A DNA stretch of 49,978 bases, from contig JAHDQS010000008.1 of NCBI GenBank assembly GCA_018433675.1, positions 1-49,978 on the forward strand. The letters run 5' to 3'. The notes below the pieces were generated by a model. That model had not been told where the DNA came from. It saw nothing but the letters and a program-made list of their open reading frames with translations, and ran no database searches. The position numbers and the translations under genes are program-made. This DNA comes from Clostridia bacterium. GTDB lineage: Bacteria > Bacillota > Peptococcia > DRI-13 > SM3-B62. Below, in pieces: positions 8,718 through 17,527 of this stretch. Each line of letters starts with the position of its first letter. Within the stretch, counting starts at the first letter, position 1.

Positions 8718-10391
8718 CTACATCCTTTCCGGCGCGGATACTCCTAATAAGCCCAAAACATTACGCAGGGTGATACGAACAGCATCAACCAATAATATTC
8801 TGGCCTTTTTCAGTTCATCATCGTCCGTCAATACCCGACAACTATTGTAGAAGCTATGGAACAAGGAGGCGAGTTCATGGGCATATCTGGTCATGCGGTG
8901 GGGTTCCATACTGACCGCAGCCCCGGTAATTTCCTCGGGCAGGGCTGCAATTTTTTTAATCAATTCAAGTTCAGCGTCCTCCTGTAGCAGACGGAAATCA
9001 ACCTCTTTTACAGCGGGCATATCATGGGAGAACGCCTTCAGTATACTGTTTATCCGAGCATGTGCATATTGCACATAATAAACGGGATTTTCTGATGATT
9101 CTTCTTTAGCGAGATCCAGGTCAAAATCCAAGTGGCTATCCGAACTGCGCATCACAAAAAAGTACCGGGCCGCGTCCTTGCCCACCTCATCTATCAATTC
9201 GGAAAGCGTGATATATTGTCCACTTCTTTTGGACATCCGAACGGCTTCGTCGCCACTGAACAAACGTACCAACTGCATCAGTATTACCTGCAGACGCTCC
9301 GGCTCATAGCCCAAAGCCCCCATAGCGCCCTTCATCCTTGCCACATGGCCGTGATGGTCGGCCCCCCAAATATTAATGACCTTCTGAAAGCCCCGTTCGA
9401 ATTTGTTCATATGATAAGCGATGTCTGCAGCAAAGTACGTCGGCAAACCGTTGGAACGAACAATAACTTCGTCCTTTTCTTCGCCGAAAAGAGTGGTTTT
9501 AAACCAAAGGGCACCCTCTTTTTCATAGATGTAGTCTCTTTCTTTGAGCTCCTGCAAGGTTTTATTGATAGCCCCACTGTCATGCAGGCTTTGTTCACTG
9601 AACCAGACGTCGTATTCCACACCAAAACGGGCCAAATCGCTTTTGATGGCATTTATTTTTTCGGTAAGAGCCTTCTGGATCAAGAACTCCCGGCGCAGCT
9701 TTTCATCCATGTTCAGATATTTGGCACCGACTTCGTCAATAATATTCTTCACGGTGATAATGATATCCTCCCCGTGGTAACCCTCTTCCGGGAAAGACAC
9801 CTCCTGCCCCAAAAGCTCCAAATACCTTGCTTCCAAAGATTTGCCAAAGTTTTCGATCTGATTTCCCGCATCATTTATGTAGAACTCACGGGTCACCTCA
9901 TAACCGGCGGCTGCCAGCAGATTGCTTAGGGTATCACCCAGGGCCGCACCTCTGGCATTGCCCATGTGTAAAAGACCTGTTGGATTAGCACTGACAAATT
10001 CTACTTGCACCTTTTCACCCTTGCCAAAGCTTGACCTGCCATAGTTCCCATCCTCTTTGATAACCACCGGCAGGGCTTCATACATCCGTTCATTATTCAG
10101 ATAAAAGTTGATAAAACCCGGCCCTGCAACATCAATCTTTTCAATCAATTTCCCGTTATTCTCATAATTCTCCGCAATTAGCTGGGCAATAGCCCGGGGG
10201 GGCATTTTAGCCTCTTTACTTAAAAGCAGTGCCACGTTTGTAGCAAAATCCCCGTGGGCTTTTTCCCGTGGCGTTTCTATAACATAGTCGGGCAGGTCGA
10301 CATATGATAATTTCCCTTCGTTCCTGGCCTTTTCCAGGGAATTCTTAATTTCCCGGCTGATCTGTTCTTTGACTGTTGTGATAACGCTCAT
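8718..10391 (-). CDS. argS: Arginyl-tRNA synthetase
   Basis: Class I aminoacyl-tRNA synthetase charging tRNA-Arg, 557 residues, the usual length. N-terminal Add-1 domain, then the HIGH-equivalent HMGN in NPTGLLHMGNARG (about 133-145), YINDAGNQIENFG, GADHHGHV, and RMSKRSGQYI near the KMSK position; the C-terminal DALR anticodon domain includes YVQYAHARI. The C-terminal end LGVSAPERM is typical of ArgS. ATG start. No T-box leader is visible in the 81 bases upstream. It is followed by rpoE with a 7-base gap. Confidence 0.97.
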   Translation of the reverse strand: MSVITTVKEQISREIKNSLEKARNEGKLSYVDLPDYVIETPREKAHGDFATNVALLLSKEAKMPPRAIAQLIAENYENNGKLIEKIDVAGPGFINFYLNNERMYEALPVVIKEDGNYGRSSFGKGEKVQVEFVSANPTGLLHMGNARGAALGDTLSNLLAAAGYEVTREFYINDAGNQIENFGKSLEARYLELLGQEVSFPEEGYHGEDIIITVKNIIDEVGAKYLNMDEKLRREFLIQKALTEKINAIKSDLARFGVEYDVWFSEQSLHDSGAINKTLQELKERDYIYEKEGALWFKTTLFGEEKDEVIVRSNGLPTYFAADIAYHMNKFERGFQKVINIWGADHHGHVARMKGAMGALGYEPERLQVILMQLVRLFSGDEAVRMSKRSGQYITLSELIDEVGKDAARYFFVMRSSDSHLDFDLDLAKEESSENPVYYVQYAHARINSILKAFSHDMPAVKEVDFRLLQEDAELELIKKIAALPEEITGAAVSMEPHRMTRYAHELASLFHSFYNSCRVLTDDDELKKARILLVDAVRITLRNVLGLLGVSAPERM

Positions 10392-10454
10392 GTAGTGTCC
10401 TCCCTATTTTTGCTGCCACCACAATTATATGTTGGAGCCTCATAAGCTGTCAAT

Positions 10455-10486
10455 CTTCAATCTGCCAGATCTTCAATCTGCTAAAT
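10455..10486. repeat. 16-bp tandem duplication at the ypeB stop codon
   Basis: Bases 10455-10470 and 10471-10486 are two copies of a 16-base unit with two mismatches. On the minus strand each copy carries GCAGATTGAAGAT; the ypeB stop TGA (10473-10475) falls in the first copy read, so the second copy is a downstream, out-of-frame duplicate. Confidence 0.7.
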
Positions 10487-11837
10487 CGAAGAGAAATTTT
10501 GGGGACGGGGTAAGCCGTGTCACCTCTTCTTCCCTTCCTGTATCGGCATTATAGAAAACGGCAAAACTCTCATCCTGATAAGAGCCTCTCACTTCCCAGG
10601 TCAAGACTTCTTTTCCCCAGTAATTCACGATCAAAGCGGGGCGAATAACCTCCACCTCGAGATGAGGGCTGACCATTGCCCTTACCTCTTCTTTGCTTAA
10701 CACCGGCTCAGGCAGGTCTCGCTCTTGATGATACATATAATAGAAGGAGCCTTCATAACCCATTATTTCCCCGTCGTCGAGGGCAAGCTCTATCTTAAGC
10801 TGCTCGGGATACAGCAAAACGTCTCCCTGGCGAGGAACAAAGGTATAAATAGCGCTTGAATCTTCCCGCTCTGTCTCAACTAGCACCGTACTTTGGAAAC
10901 CGCGTTTTTCTAAAAATTCCCGGCATTTTCCCTCTCCCTCCGCAAGATCGATTTTTGCTTCACCCGTGGACTTATCCCTCATGCACCAAACCACAGAACC
11001 GTCGAGTTTACTGACATCGATATAAATGGGGTTGGCTTGATTTGTTGAGGAAAGAAACTCTATTCCATATGTCGGTATATCTCCTGTTCCCTCATAAGTC
11101 AACTTGCCTCGCTGCTCCGTATCTTCCAAAAACCACCATTTGCGCGCTATTTCCTCCGCTTCTTGAAGATTGATCTCTTTTTCTCCCTCAACCTTTTTCT
11201 TGTCGGGTTTAGTTTTGGCAAAATCATCTCCCAAATTGATTTCCTGATACTCTTCCATTTTTTTCTCCATTAGCTGAAACCCGTTGATAATCGTGTTGTC
11301 CTCCAAATCCCTGTTGGCACGAAGAGCAACCACTTCGACCTCGGTCCAACTAAGCTTCTTGTTCAAAACAGCCGCCGCCAGCTCTGACAAATCCCCTTTT
11401 AAAACCAATGACCTTTGATACAATTGTTCAATGATTTCTTCATCAGCCTCCTCCAAGGCCACATCCCCCTGGGCTGTCTTATTCAAAAAAGCAAAAGAAA
11501 CCTCCCCCGTATCAGACAGAAATTTCTCCGTTTTGGATAAGGGCACAAGAGCAAGAGGCAACGCCCCCAGATTGGCTTGAGCCGCAAATACTTGCCTTGA
11601 TACCGTTGCCAGCCCCAAAACATCCTGTTCCCTGGCCCCACTGATAAGCAATTGAGCCAACTGCCCGGAAATCGTCTCAATGTGCCAGGAAAGTTCATGG
11701 AAAGCCCTTTGATACTGGCTTTCCGCCCTGTTCTGCAACCCTTGCTTGACCCGGTACTCACTATATCCCCAATATCCGGCAGCAACAACCGCCAAGACAA
11801 TCAATCCCGTCGTAATCCATGATCTCCACCTTTTCAT
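10473..11837 (-). CDS. ypeB: Spore germination protein YpeB
   Basis: In Bacillus YpeB is needed for the spore cortex-lytic enzyme SleB to be placed, stabilised and held in check. The 454-residue protein has one N-terminal membrane anchor (about 8-25), a helical region to about 200 (repeated hydrophobic and acidic helices, including SWHIETISGQLAQLL), then PepSY-like repeats in the C-terminal half (INLQEAEEIARKWW; VLSKEEVRAMVSPHL) with a final domain containing LTWEVRGSYQDESF. Start ATG with AGGAGG 8 bases upstream. It follows sleB by 23 bases, the conserved sleB - ypeB operon order. Confidence 0.9.
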   Translation of the reverse strand: MKRWRSWITTGLIVLAVVAAGYWGYSEYRVKQGLQNRAESQYQRAFHELSWHIETISGQLAQLLISGAREQDVLGLATVSRQVFAAQANLGALPLALVPLSKTEKFLSDTGEVSFAFLNKTAQGDVALEEADEEIIEQLYQRSLVLKGDLSELAAAVLNKKLSWTEVEVVALRANRDLEDNTIINGFQLMEKKMEEYQEINLGDDFAKTKPDKKKVEGEKEINLQEAEEIARKWWFLEDTEQRGKLTYEGTGDIPTYGIEFLSSTNQANPIYIDVSKLDGSVVWCMRDKSTGEAKIDLAEGEGKCREFLEKRGFQSTVLVETEREDSSAIYTFVPRQGDVLLYPEQLKIELALDDGEIMGYEGSFYYMYHQERDLPEPVLSKEEVRAMVSPHLEVEVIRPALIVNYWGKEVLTWEVRGSYQDESFAVFYNADTGREEEVTRLTPSPKFLFDLAD

Positions 11838-11860
11838 TCCTTCAGCCTCCTAGCTCAATT

Positions 11861-12340
11861 CTAAAGGGCAAAAACATGTCTGCCGATTTGTGTGACGATT
11901 TGCCGGCTCCAAATCCATCTGGACACCGGCTTGGCCGGATTCCAGTAGAAAAGAGCCCCTCCCGTCGGATCCCAGCCGTTGATAGCCGCCCTGGCTGCTT
12001 TCAACGAAGTCGAACTAGCATTGTTATAATACTGTCCGTCCGAAACCGCTTCGAAGGCCCCCGGTTCAAACACTACCCCATAAACGGTGTTAGGGAAATT
12101 CGCATTCTTGACTCTATTTACGACAACCGATCCGACCGCTACCTGCCCAAGGTAGGATTCTCCCCTGGCCTCTGCACTGATAATCTTGGCCAGGACGTAA
12201 ACATCATTACTTGACACCGTTCCGCCATTTTTGCCGTTTGCAACCGTTTCGTAAGGGTTAAGCACCTCCGCCAGAAAGGCTCCGGCCAGCACAAAGACAA
12301 CTACGGCCACAACAATCCCTGCAATGTGTTTCCTCTTCAT
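11861..12340 (-). CDS. sleB: Spore cortex-lytic enzyme, SleB/CwlJ catalytic domain
   Basis: 159 residues: signal/anchor helix at about 7-28, then the SleB-type hydrolase domain from residue 46 (VYVLAKIISAEARGES with the likely catalytic Glu, GQVAVGSVVVNR, FPNTVYGVVFEPGAF, FYWNPAK). This family cleaves cortex peptidoglycan between muramic-delta-lactam and N-acetylglucosamine during germination. The N-terminal peptidoglycan-binding domain of Bacillus SleB is absent, leaving a minimal catalytic protein, so attachment may depend on YpeB or the N-terminal helix. ATG start behind GGGGGA. First gene of the pair with ypeB; forespore-specific expression is expected from family knowledge, but I could not see a convincing sigma-G promoter. 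Confidence 0.9.
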   Translation of the reverse strand: MKRKHIAGIVVAVVVFVLAGAFLAEVLNPYETVANGKNGGTVSSNDVYVLAKIISAEARGESYLGQVAVGSVVVNRVKNANFPNTVYGVVFEPGAFEAVSDGQYYNNASSTSLKAARAAINGWDPTGGALFYWNPAKPVSRWIWSRQIVTQIGRHVFAL

Positions 12341-12423
12341 TTCCGCACTTCCCCCGCAGTATTTCTTAATAGGTGTCTTTAGTATTAACTTGCCATCTCA
12401 TTTTTATGTAAATGTTTAAGGCC

Positions 12424-12452
12424 TTGCGTATCGTACACCATTCTGCTATTAT
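12424..12452 (+). promoter_or_regulatory. Promoter of the orphan antitoxin
   Basis: TTGCGT (12424-12429), 17-base spacer, TATTAT (12447-12452), 24 bases before the ATG at 12477. Confidence 0.55.
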
Positions 12453-12476
12453 TATGCGCAAAAGGGGGTTGGAAAA

Positions 12477-12740
12477 ATGCCACAGATCAGACCTATTACA
12501 GATTTGCGAAATACCAATGAAATCTCTGAAGTTTGTCATGCAAAGCACGAACCTGTTTTTATTACCAAAAACGGTTATGGCCATTTGGTAGTTATGAGCA
12601 TTGAAACCTATGAGAAATTGCTTGAGACAGCAACGACAGATATGATTATTTGCGAGGCAGAAACCGAATATGCTGCAAGCGGTCAACTGCATGATGCAAA
12701 AAAGGCACTGGCCTCGCTGCGGAGGAAGCATTTTGGATAG
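12477..12740 (+). CDS. Phd/YefM-family antitoxin (orphan)
   Basis: 87 residues with the Phd/YefM fold pattern: IRPITDLRN, then HEPVFITKNGYGHLVVMSIETYEKL, the classic beta-hairpin and helix that bind DNA and dimerise, followed by a C-terminal toxin-binding tail. Such antitoxins repress their own operon and neutralise a RelE/ParE-type toxin. Start ATG with GGGGG about 8 bases upstream. The toxin gene that should overlap its stop codon is reduced to a short stub, so the antitoxin appears to be an orphan that could still protect against, or regulate, a related toxin elsewhere. Confidence 0.8.
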   Translation: MPQIRPITDLRNTNEISEVCHAKHEPVFITKNGYGHLVVMSIETYEKLLETATTDMIICEAETEYAASGQLHDAKKALASLRRKHFG

Positions 12741-12783
12741 ATACGACGTTAAAAAAGCTCACAAAAAAGGCTTTAATCCCTGA
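12733..12783 (+). pseudogene. Stub of a RelE/ParE-family toxin gene
   Basis: A TTG start overlapping the antitoxin stop opens a frame reading MDRYDVKKAHKKGFNP and then TGA. MDRYDVK is a common first strand of RelE/ParE toxins encoded after YefM antitoxins, and the overlap is the usual arrangement. The sequence then passes straight into the terminator hairpin of the neighbouring operon, so the rest of the toxin has been deleted. Confidence 0.5.
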
Positions 12784-12803
12784 TAATAAAGAGATTAAGG
12801 CCT
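12768..12803 (-). terminator. Terminator of the BKACE operon (bidirectional)
   Basis: An 11-bp stem (AGGCTTTAATC with GATTAAGGCCT, one G-U pair), 14-base loop, and a T-run on both strands (CCTTTTTTG on the minus strand, CTTTTG on the plus strand). It closes the minus-strand operon that ends at 12873 and also stops reading from the antitoxin. Confidence 0.8.
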
Positions 12804-12872
12804 CTTTTGTGAAGTTACAGTTAGTAAATAAAAGATGCGTTGAAACATTTTCGTGTTTTACCAGAAACTGCT

Positions 12873-14174
12873 CTACCATATTTCATATTTAAAAGCTGTT
12901 TCCCGTAATTCCTTACGAAAATCAGGGCTTGCTACTGCAATTAGGTTTTCTACTCTTTCCCTTATTGTTCTGGCTTTCATATAAGCAATGCCATATTCCG
13001 TTACAATAAAATCTACATTGTTTCTGTGCAGTGTAACGGCTGCCCCGGGAGTTAACCAAGGTTGAATACTAGAAATTGTGCCATCCCTTGCTGTAGAATT
13101 GAGGGCAATAATAGACCTTCCATTCTTGGCATGAATAGCCCCTATGGCTGTATCACTCTGCCCGCCTGTTCCACTATATTGTCTGGAGCCAATGGACTCA
13201 GAACATACCTGTCCGGTAAGATCGACCTGCAACGCAGTATTTATAGACACCATATTATCATTCTGGGCAACAACATAGGGATCATTAACATAGGGCCCGC
13301 GCAATAATTGCACCGCTGGGTTCTTATCCATGAAATCATAAAGTTCTTGCGAACCCAGGGCAAAGGTTGCCACTATTTTCCCTTTATGAAGATTTTTTCT
13401 CCTACCGGTAATAACCCCGGCTTCGGCCAAACTAGCCATGCTGCTGGTAATCATCTCCGTATGCACGCCTAAGTCCTTTTTACTTTGAAAAGCCAGCGCA
13501 GCAGCGTTGGGAATACCGCCAATTCCTAGTTGAATCGTATCTCCGTCCTCCACCAAACTGGCTACGTATTCACCTATAATTTGGTCCTTCTCGCTAATAG
13601 GAGCACTATGTAAAACAGGAATAGGACGATCCGCTTCTACTACATAATCTACTTCTTCTATGTGAACTTCGGTATCCCCTCCCACATCTGGCAGATTGGG
13701 ATTTATCTCCATAATAACCAAATCCGCCTTTTCGATAAACTCTTTTTCATATAGGACACTAAGCGTAGTTTTTACATAACCATGTTTATCCATTGGGGTT
13801 GCTGTGCAAATAAAAACGTTGGGAGAATTAACTTGCAGCTTGCGTATTATCCCATTATGCAGATGTACCGGCTGGTAGCTGACCAGTCCCAATTTATGTG
13901 CAGCCCTGGTACCGGGACTGAAAAACCAGGACTTTGTAGTAAAGTGGCCTTTCATTTCGGGTTTTGTAAAGAAATCGTATTTACTCATCCCAAGAGAATA
14001 CCACACTGTTACATCATTTACCCGCTCCTTGATGGTGTGGAGTTTACTTAGAATTGCCATCGGTTCGAGAGCACAAAAACCGGATACAATCTCATCACCG
14101 GATTTGATCATACTCAACGCTTCTTCAACGGTGATTTTTTTCGATTTATATAGTTCCTGGTATTTGTTTGTCAT
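12873..14174 (-). CDS. Acetyl-CoA hydrolase / family I CoA-transferase
   Basis: 433 residues, similar to 4-hydroxybutyrate CoA-transferase and Cat-type acetyl-CoA:carboxylate CoA-transferases. Features: N-terminal SKKITVEEALSMIKSGDEIVSG, GIGGIPNAAA (CoA-binding loop, about 215), SESIGSRQYSGTGGQ with the expected catalytic Glu, and the C-terminal VDFIVTEYGIAYMKARTIRERVENLI. Enzymes of this group move CoA between short acyl groups by way of a glutamyl-CoA ester. As last gene of the cluster it could activate the substrate acid, or recover CoA from the acyl-CoA made by the BKACE. ATG start with GGGAGG 7 bases upstream. Confidence 0.88.
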   Translation of the reverse strand: MTNKYQELYKSKKITVEEALSMIKSGDEIVSGFCALEPMAILSKLHTIKERVNDVTVWYSLGMSKYDFFTKPEMKGHFTTKSWFFSPGTRAAHKLGLVSYQPVHLHNGIIRKLQVNSPNVFICTATPMDKHGYVKTTLSVLYEKEFIEKADLVIMEINPNLPDVGGDTEVHIEEVDYVVEADRPIPVLHSAPISEKDQIIGEYVASLVEDGDTIQLGIGGIPNAAALAFQSKKDLGVHTEMITSSMASLAEAGVITGRRKNLHKGKIVATFALGSQELYDFMDKNPAVQLLRGPYVNDPYVVAQNDNMVSINTALQVDLTGQVCSESIGSRQYSGTGGQSDTAIGAIHAKNGRSIIALNSTARDGTISSIQPWLTPGAAVTLHRNNVDFIVTEYGIAYMKARTIRERVENLIAVASPDFRKELRETAFKYEIW

Positions 14175-14215
14175 ACAACTGCCTCCCTTAGCGTGTCGTA
14201 TTTTCTTGAAAATCT

Positions 14216-15136
14216 TTACCGTAAACCCAGCAACTCTCTTGCCTCATCCGAAGTAGCCGGTTCAAAGTCAAACATTTTCATGATATTGACCATTTTTTCA
14301 ACTAGTTCTCCATTGTTTTTCGCCAACACGCCTTTGTTTAAGTAAAGGTTATCCTCCATTCCCACTCGTACGTTACCACCTAAAAAGAGAGCCTGGGTAG
14401 CCACTGGGTACTCATTCCTTCCAGCACCGATAACAGACCACTGGTAATTACCCTTCCCAAACAACCTGTCAGCAGTAGTGTGCAAATTCATGATGTCATA
14501 TGGTGTTGAGTTGATACCACCCAGAATACCGGTTACAAACTGCAAGAAAATAGGCGGTTTAATTAACCCTGTCTGGAGCATGTAGGCAATGTTATATAAA
14601 TGTCCTGTGTCATATACTTCCAGCTCAGGTTTAGTCCCGTTTTCGTACATAGTCTTAACCATTTTCCCCATGGATTCAAAGGTATTATCAAATATATAAT
14701 TCTTCGTTAAACCAATCATTTGCGATTCCCACGGATGCTTAAACTCCTTGATTTTAGATGCCATAGCAAAGAGACCCCAGTTGATGGAACCAGAGTTCAT
14801 AGAAGCCAGTTCCGGCTTAAACTCCGGGACCACAGCTACACGTTGTTCAACGGTCATTCCTGCACCACCGCCGGTAGTGAGGCATATGATAACGTCTTTG
14901 TTTTTAGCTCTAATCTTTTCAATAATCTCTCCAAACAGGTTAAGGTCAGGTGAAGGCATTCCGTTCTCCGGATTACGCGCATGGATATGAACTGATGCAG
15001 CTCCTGCATTAGCAGCATCAATGGCATTTTGTGCGATTTCGTCTGGTGTTATCGGTAAATAAGGAGACATGGTAGGGGTATGAATAGACCCCGTTATTGC
15101 ACAGCTAATGATTCTTTTATTGGATGATATACCCAT
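14216..15136 (-). CDS. Beta-keto acid cleavage enzyme (BKACE, DUF849)
   Basis: 306 residues. The founding member Kce condenses a beta-keto acid with acetyl-CoA and splits it to acetoacetate and a shorter acyl-CoA. Here the zinc site HIHAR (about 46-50) and the later VGMEDNLYL (zinc Glu) are present, as are TTGGG and LQFVTGILGG. The N-terminus TGSIHTPTMSP lacks the Glu that contacts the substrate amino group in Kce (TGAE), so the natural substrate is probably not 3-keto-5-aminohexanoate. The ATG at 15136 lies 7 bases after AAAGGAGG; an ATG 24 bases upstream precedes that site and is rejected. It lies between a ketopantoate-reductase-like gene and a CoA-transferase. Confidence 0.9.
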   Translation of the reverse strand: MGISSNKRIISCAITGSIHTPTMSPYLPITPDEIAQNAIDAANAGAASVHIHARNPENGMPSPDLNLFGEIIEKIRAKNKDVIICLTTGGGAGMTVEQRVAVVPEFKPELASMNSGSINWGLFAMASKIKEFKHPWESQMIGLTKNYIFDNTFESMGKMVKTMYENGTKPELEVYDTGHLYNIAYMLQTGLIKPPIFLQFVTGILGGINSTPYDIMNLHTTADRLFGKGNYQWSVIGAGRNEYPVATQALFLGGNVRVGMEDNLYLNKGVLAKNNGELVEKMVNIMKMFDFEPATSDEARELLGLR

Positions 15137-15171
15137 CTTTTTTCCTCCTTTACAAAACATGTTTTTTAGTC

Positions 15172-16194
15172 TTATTCTTCGGGTACTTCCGGCAATTCGA
15201 ACATATCCAGATTGGAAAATCCCGGCTTATATTTTCCTTCTTCAATACCCTTAATGATTTCCACAACCATGGAATTAATGGGGGTTGGAATATATCTCTC
15301 TTTGCCCCATTTTGACACAACTCCATTAATCGCATCTATCTCACATCTTTGTCCTTTCTCCAAATCCTGCAGCATGCTGGCCTTAAGACGGCGATGCGGT
15401 CCCCATACCATTTTATAGATAGGGAATTTGCTTTCCATCTCCTTTTTATTCTTAAAGGCCAGTATTTGCAGATCGTGTCCCTGTATCGGCTCCATCTTGA
15501 TCCCCAGCTCATTTACCACAGCAATAGTTTCATTGGCAATATGTGCAACACAAGTTAACGACTTGAGATTATCCATTACGTCGCCAAAAGTACACCCTAA
15601 AACAGCCGACATCCCGCTAAAAGTAGCATTAACTAAGAGTTTCGTCCAACGGATGCCTGGCAAATTATCGACAATTTCTGTGGGACAAACCTTGTCTAAT
15701 ATTCCTTTAATCTGCTTAATCCGTGCTGTATTGCTGCCATCTAGCTCACCCAAATCAAAGGTCATCTTATCCACTTCCGAAGTAAGCGTAGAGACTCCCG
15801 GCTCCATCCAGGTAGCACCCCAACCGACAGTACCACCGATAGTCCTTTCTCTTCCTACTATTTCAGCTACAGCATCCTCAGGCACTCCATTCTGCAGCGT
15901 ACATACCACACTGTCCTTACCCAGATACGGTAATAGCTGTTTCAAGGCCACTTCATTATGTGTCTGTTTTACCAAGTAAAAAACAATGTCATAAATACCC
16001 GTCATCTCCTCAGGAATGATGGCACGCACCGGAATATTGAGCTCCATTGTTCCGACAACTGTTGCTCCTTTTTCATTCAGAGCTTTGACATGTTCTTTAT
16101 TGGCATCGATCAGCACCATATCGGTGCCGTTTTTAGCTGCTAAAGCGCCAATTATTGTTCCAAGCGAACCAACACCCATCAAAGCAACTCTCAT
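15172..16194 (-). CDS. Ketopantoate reductase family dehydrogenase (PanE/ApbA-like)
   Basis: 340 residues. N-terminal Rossmann fold MRVALMGVGSLGTIIGALAAKNG with the GxGxxG loop, VFYLVKQTHNE, LQNGVPEDAV, GGTVGWGATWMEPG, and the C-terminal helical domain with RWTKLLVNATFS and the E-x-D-like CEIDAINGVV motif typical of KPR proteins. Classical PanE reduces 2-dehydropantoate, but the genes around it concern beta-keto acid cleavage, so it probably oxidises or reduces a hydroxy/oxo acid of that pathway. The start at 16194 is fixed by GGAGG 9 bases upstream; the longer open frame to 16389 overlaps the permease and is not used. Confidence 0.82.
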   Translation of the reverse strand: MRVALMGVGSLGTIIGALAAKNGTDMVLIDANKEHVKALNEKGATVVGTMELNIPVRAIIPEEMTGIYDIVFYLVKQTHNEVALKQLLPYLGKDSVVCTLQNGVPEDAVAEIVGRERTIGGTVGWGATWMEPGVSTLTSEVDKMTFDLGELDGSNTARIKQIKGILDKVCPTEIVDNLPGIRWTKLLVNATFSGMSAVLGCTFGDVMDNLKSLTCVAHIANETIAVVNELGIKMEPIQGHDLQILAFKNKKEMESKFPIYKMVWGPHRRLKASMLQDLEKGQRCEIDAINGVVSKWGKERYIPTPINSMVVEIIKGIEEGKYKPGFSNLDMFELPEVPEE

Positions 16195-16219
16195 TGATAT
16201 ATACCTCCTAGTCTCTTTT

Positions 16220-17527
16220 TTAATACAAGGTAACCGCCATAATAATTGATACGATAGTGACAAGGATCGGGATAACCAGGGTAACCATGCCCAAATCTTT
16301 GTAACCCTCTTTGTGGGATACACCCATAACCGCAAAAAGTGTGATAACAGCACCGGAATGAGGCAAAGAGTCAAGCCCGCCCGAAGCAATCGAGCAGATC
16401 CGGTGTAATACTTCCGGATTAAGACCCATCTTCACATACTCAGGTCCTAATGTCTTCATAAAGATTGTTAATCCACCGCTGGCTGAGCCGGTAATTCCGG
16501 CAATAAGGTTAACCGAAACTGCCGCCGAAACCAAAGGATGGAACTGAAGTCCCAAAGCGAATTCCACAAAACTCTGAAAAGCGGGAACACTTTGTACAAC
16601 GAAACCAAAACCAACGATCGCCGCTGTATTGATTAACGCCATAATACTGTTAGTGGCCCCCTCGTTCAGTGATTTCAAAGGGTTGGCAAATCTTTTCCAG
16701 AAGAAGATATAAGTAAGGAGTATGCCTACCGTCAGCGCGATACTAACTGTAAAAATCGGATCGATCATATTCTTAAGCACGAAAATAATCACCAAGACTA
16801 CAATCAACGGTACAAAAGAAAGTTTCCAGTCAGGTAATTGTGATGTGTCAACCAAAACTAAATTTTCTATATTGTCCCGAGGTGCGGCAATAAATTTTTC
16901 TCCATTTTCCTGGGCTTTTTTGGTCTGACCGACGATGTACCAATAACCGATGGCAAGCATAAGGATCGAGGTAACAATACCGATTAAAGGTGCAGCCGTG
17001 GGCGTTGTTTGCAGCACTTGTGCGGGAATCAAATTTTGAATAGCAGGAGAACCGGGAAGTGCGGTCATGGTAAAAGTAGCCGCTCCCAAGCCAATACTGG
17101 CAACAATCAATCGTTTCGGTAGATCTGCAGCCTTAAACAAAATCAGTGCGATTGGGTAAACAGTAAACACAACAATGAAAAGGTTTACTCCTCCATAGGT
17201 AAGTACGGCTGTAGCCAACACAATGACTAATACGGCTTTAGAAGCCCCAATCAAATCAAGTAATTTGTAGGAAATAGCACTGGCGGCTCCACTATCTCCC
17301 ATGACTTTGCCGAAAAGAGCACCTAAGATAAAAATCATGAAATAAGCACTTATGAAATATTTCAGACCTTCAGCATAACTAACAGAAATAGAAGTCCAGA
17401 TGTCGCAACCGTTAGTAAGAATTACGATTAATGAGCACATTAATGAAGCTGGTATAATACCCCAACCTCTGTAGGCTAGAAAAATCACAAGAGCAATAGC
17501 AACCAGAACACCAATAACACCTAACAT
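16220..17527 (-). CDS. GntP-family permease (hydroxyacid/proton symporter)
   Basis: 435 residues and about 12 predicted membrane helices. It resembles GntP-family members annotated as D-beta-hydroxybutyrate or gluconate permeases: the N-terminus LGVIGVLVAIALVIFLAYRG, the TYGGVNLFIVVFTVYPIAL stretch, PGSPAIQNLIP, a central hydrophilic loop (about 210-235), GITGSASGGL and GGLDSLPHSGAV. The family takes up sugar acids or short hydroxy acids with protons. In this cluster it is the likely importer of the substrate, which argues for a small hydroxycarboxylate rather than a quaternary amine. The ATG at 17527 follows AGGAGGG by about 8 bases; a TTG one codon earlier is less likely. Confidence 0.88.
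   Translation of the reverse strand: MLGVIGVLVAIALVIFLAYRGWGIIPASLMCSLIVILTNGCDIWTSISVSYAEGLKYFISAYFMIFILGALFGKVMGDSGAASAISYKLLDLIGASKAVLVIVLATAVLTYGGVNLFIVVFTVYPIALILFKAADLPKRLIVASIGLGAATFTMTALPGSPAIQNLIPAQVLQTTPTAAPLIGIVTSILMLAIGYWYIVGQTKKAQENGEKFIAAPRDNIENLVLVDTSQLPDWKLSFVPLIVVLVIIFVLKNMIDPIFTVSIALTVGILLTYIFFWKRFANPLKSLNEGATNSIMALINTAAIVGFGFVVQSVPAFQSFVEFALGLQFHPLVSAAVSVNLIAGITGSASGGLTIFMKTLGPEYVKMGLNPEVLHRICSIASGGLDSLPHSGAVITLFAVMGVSHKEGYKDLGMVTLVIPILVTIVSIIMAVTLY

Noticed and set aside
9132-9929. Plus-strand open frame of 265 codons inside argS
   Set aside because: Antisense shadow of a conserved synthetase; no start signal.
10392-10472. T-box leader for argS
   Set aside because: Only 81 bases, no T-box core and no terminator hairpin.
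12341-12476. Sigma-G promoter for sleB
   Set aside because: The best candidate on the minus strand (ACATA-N18-AATACTA) misses the key first base of the -35; too weak to annotate.
16195-16389. N-terminal extension of the ketopantoate-reductase-like gene
   Set aside because: The extra 65 residues are out-of-frame permease sequence; the ribosome site is at the inner ATG with its Rossmann motif.
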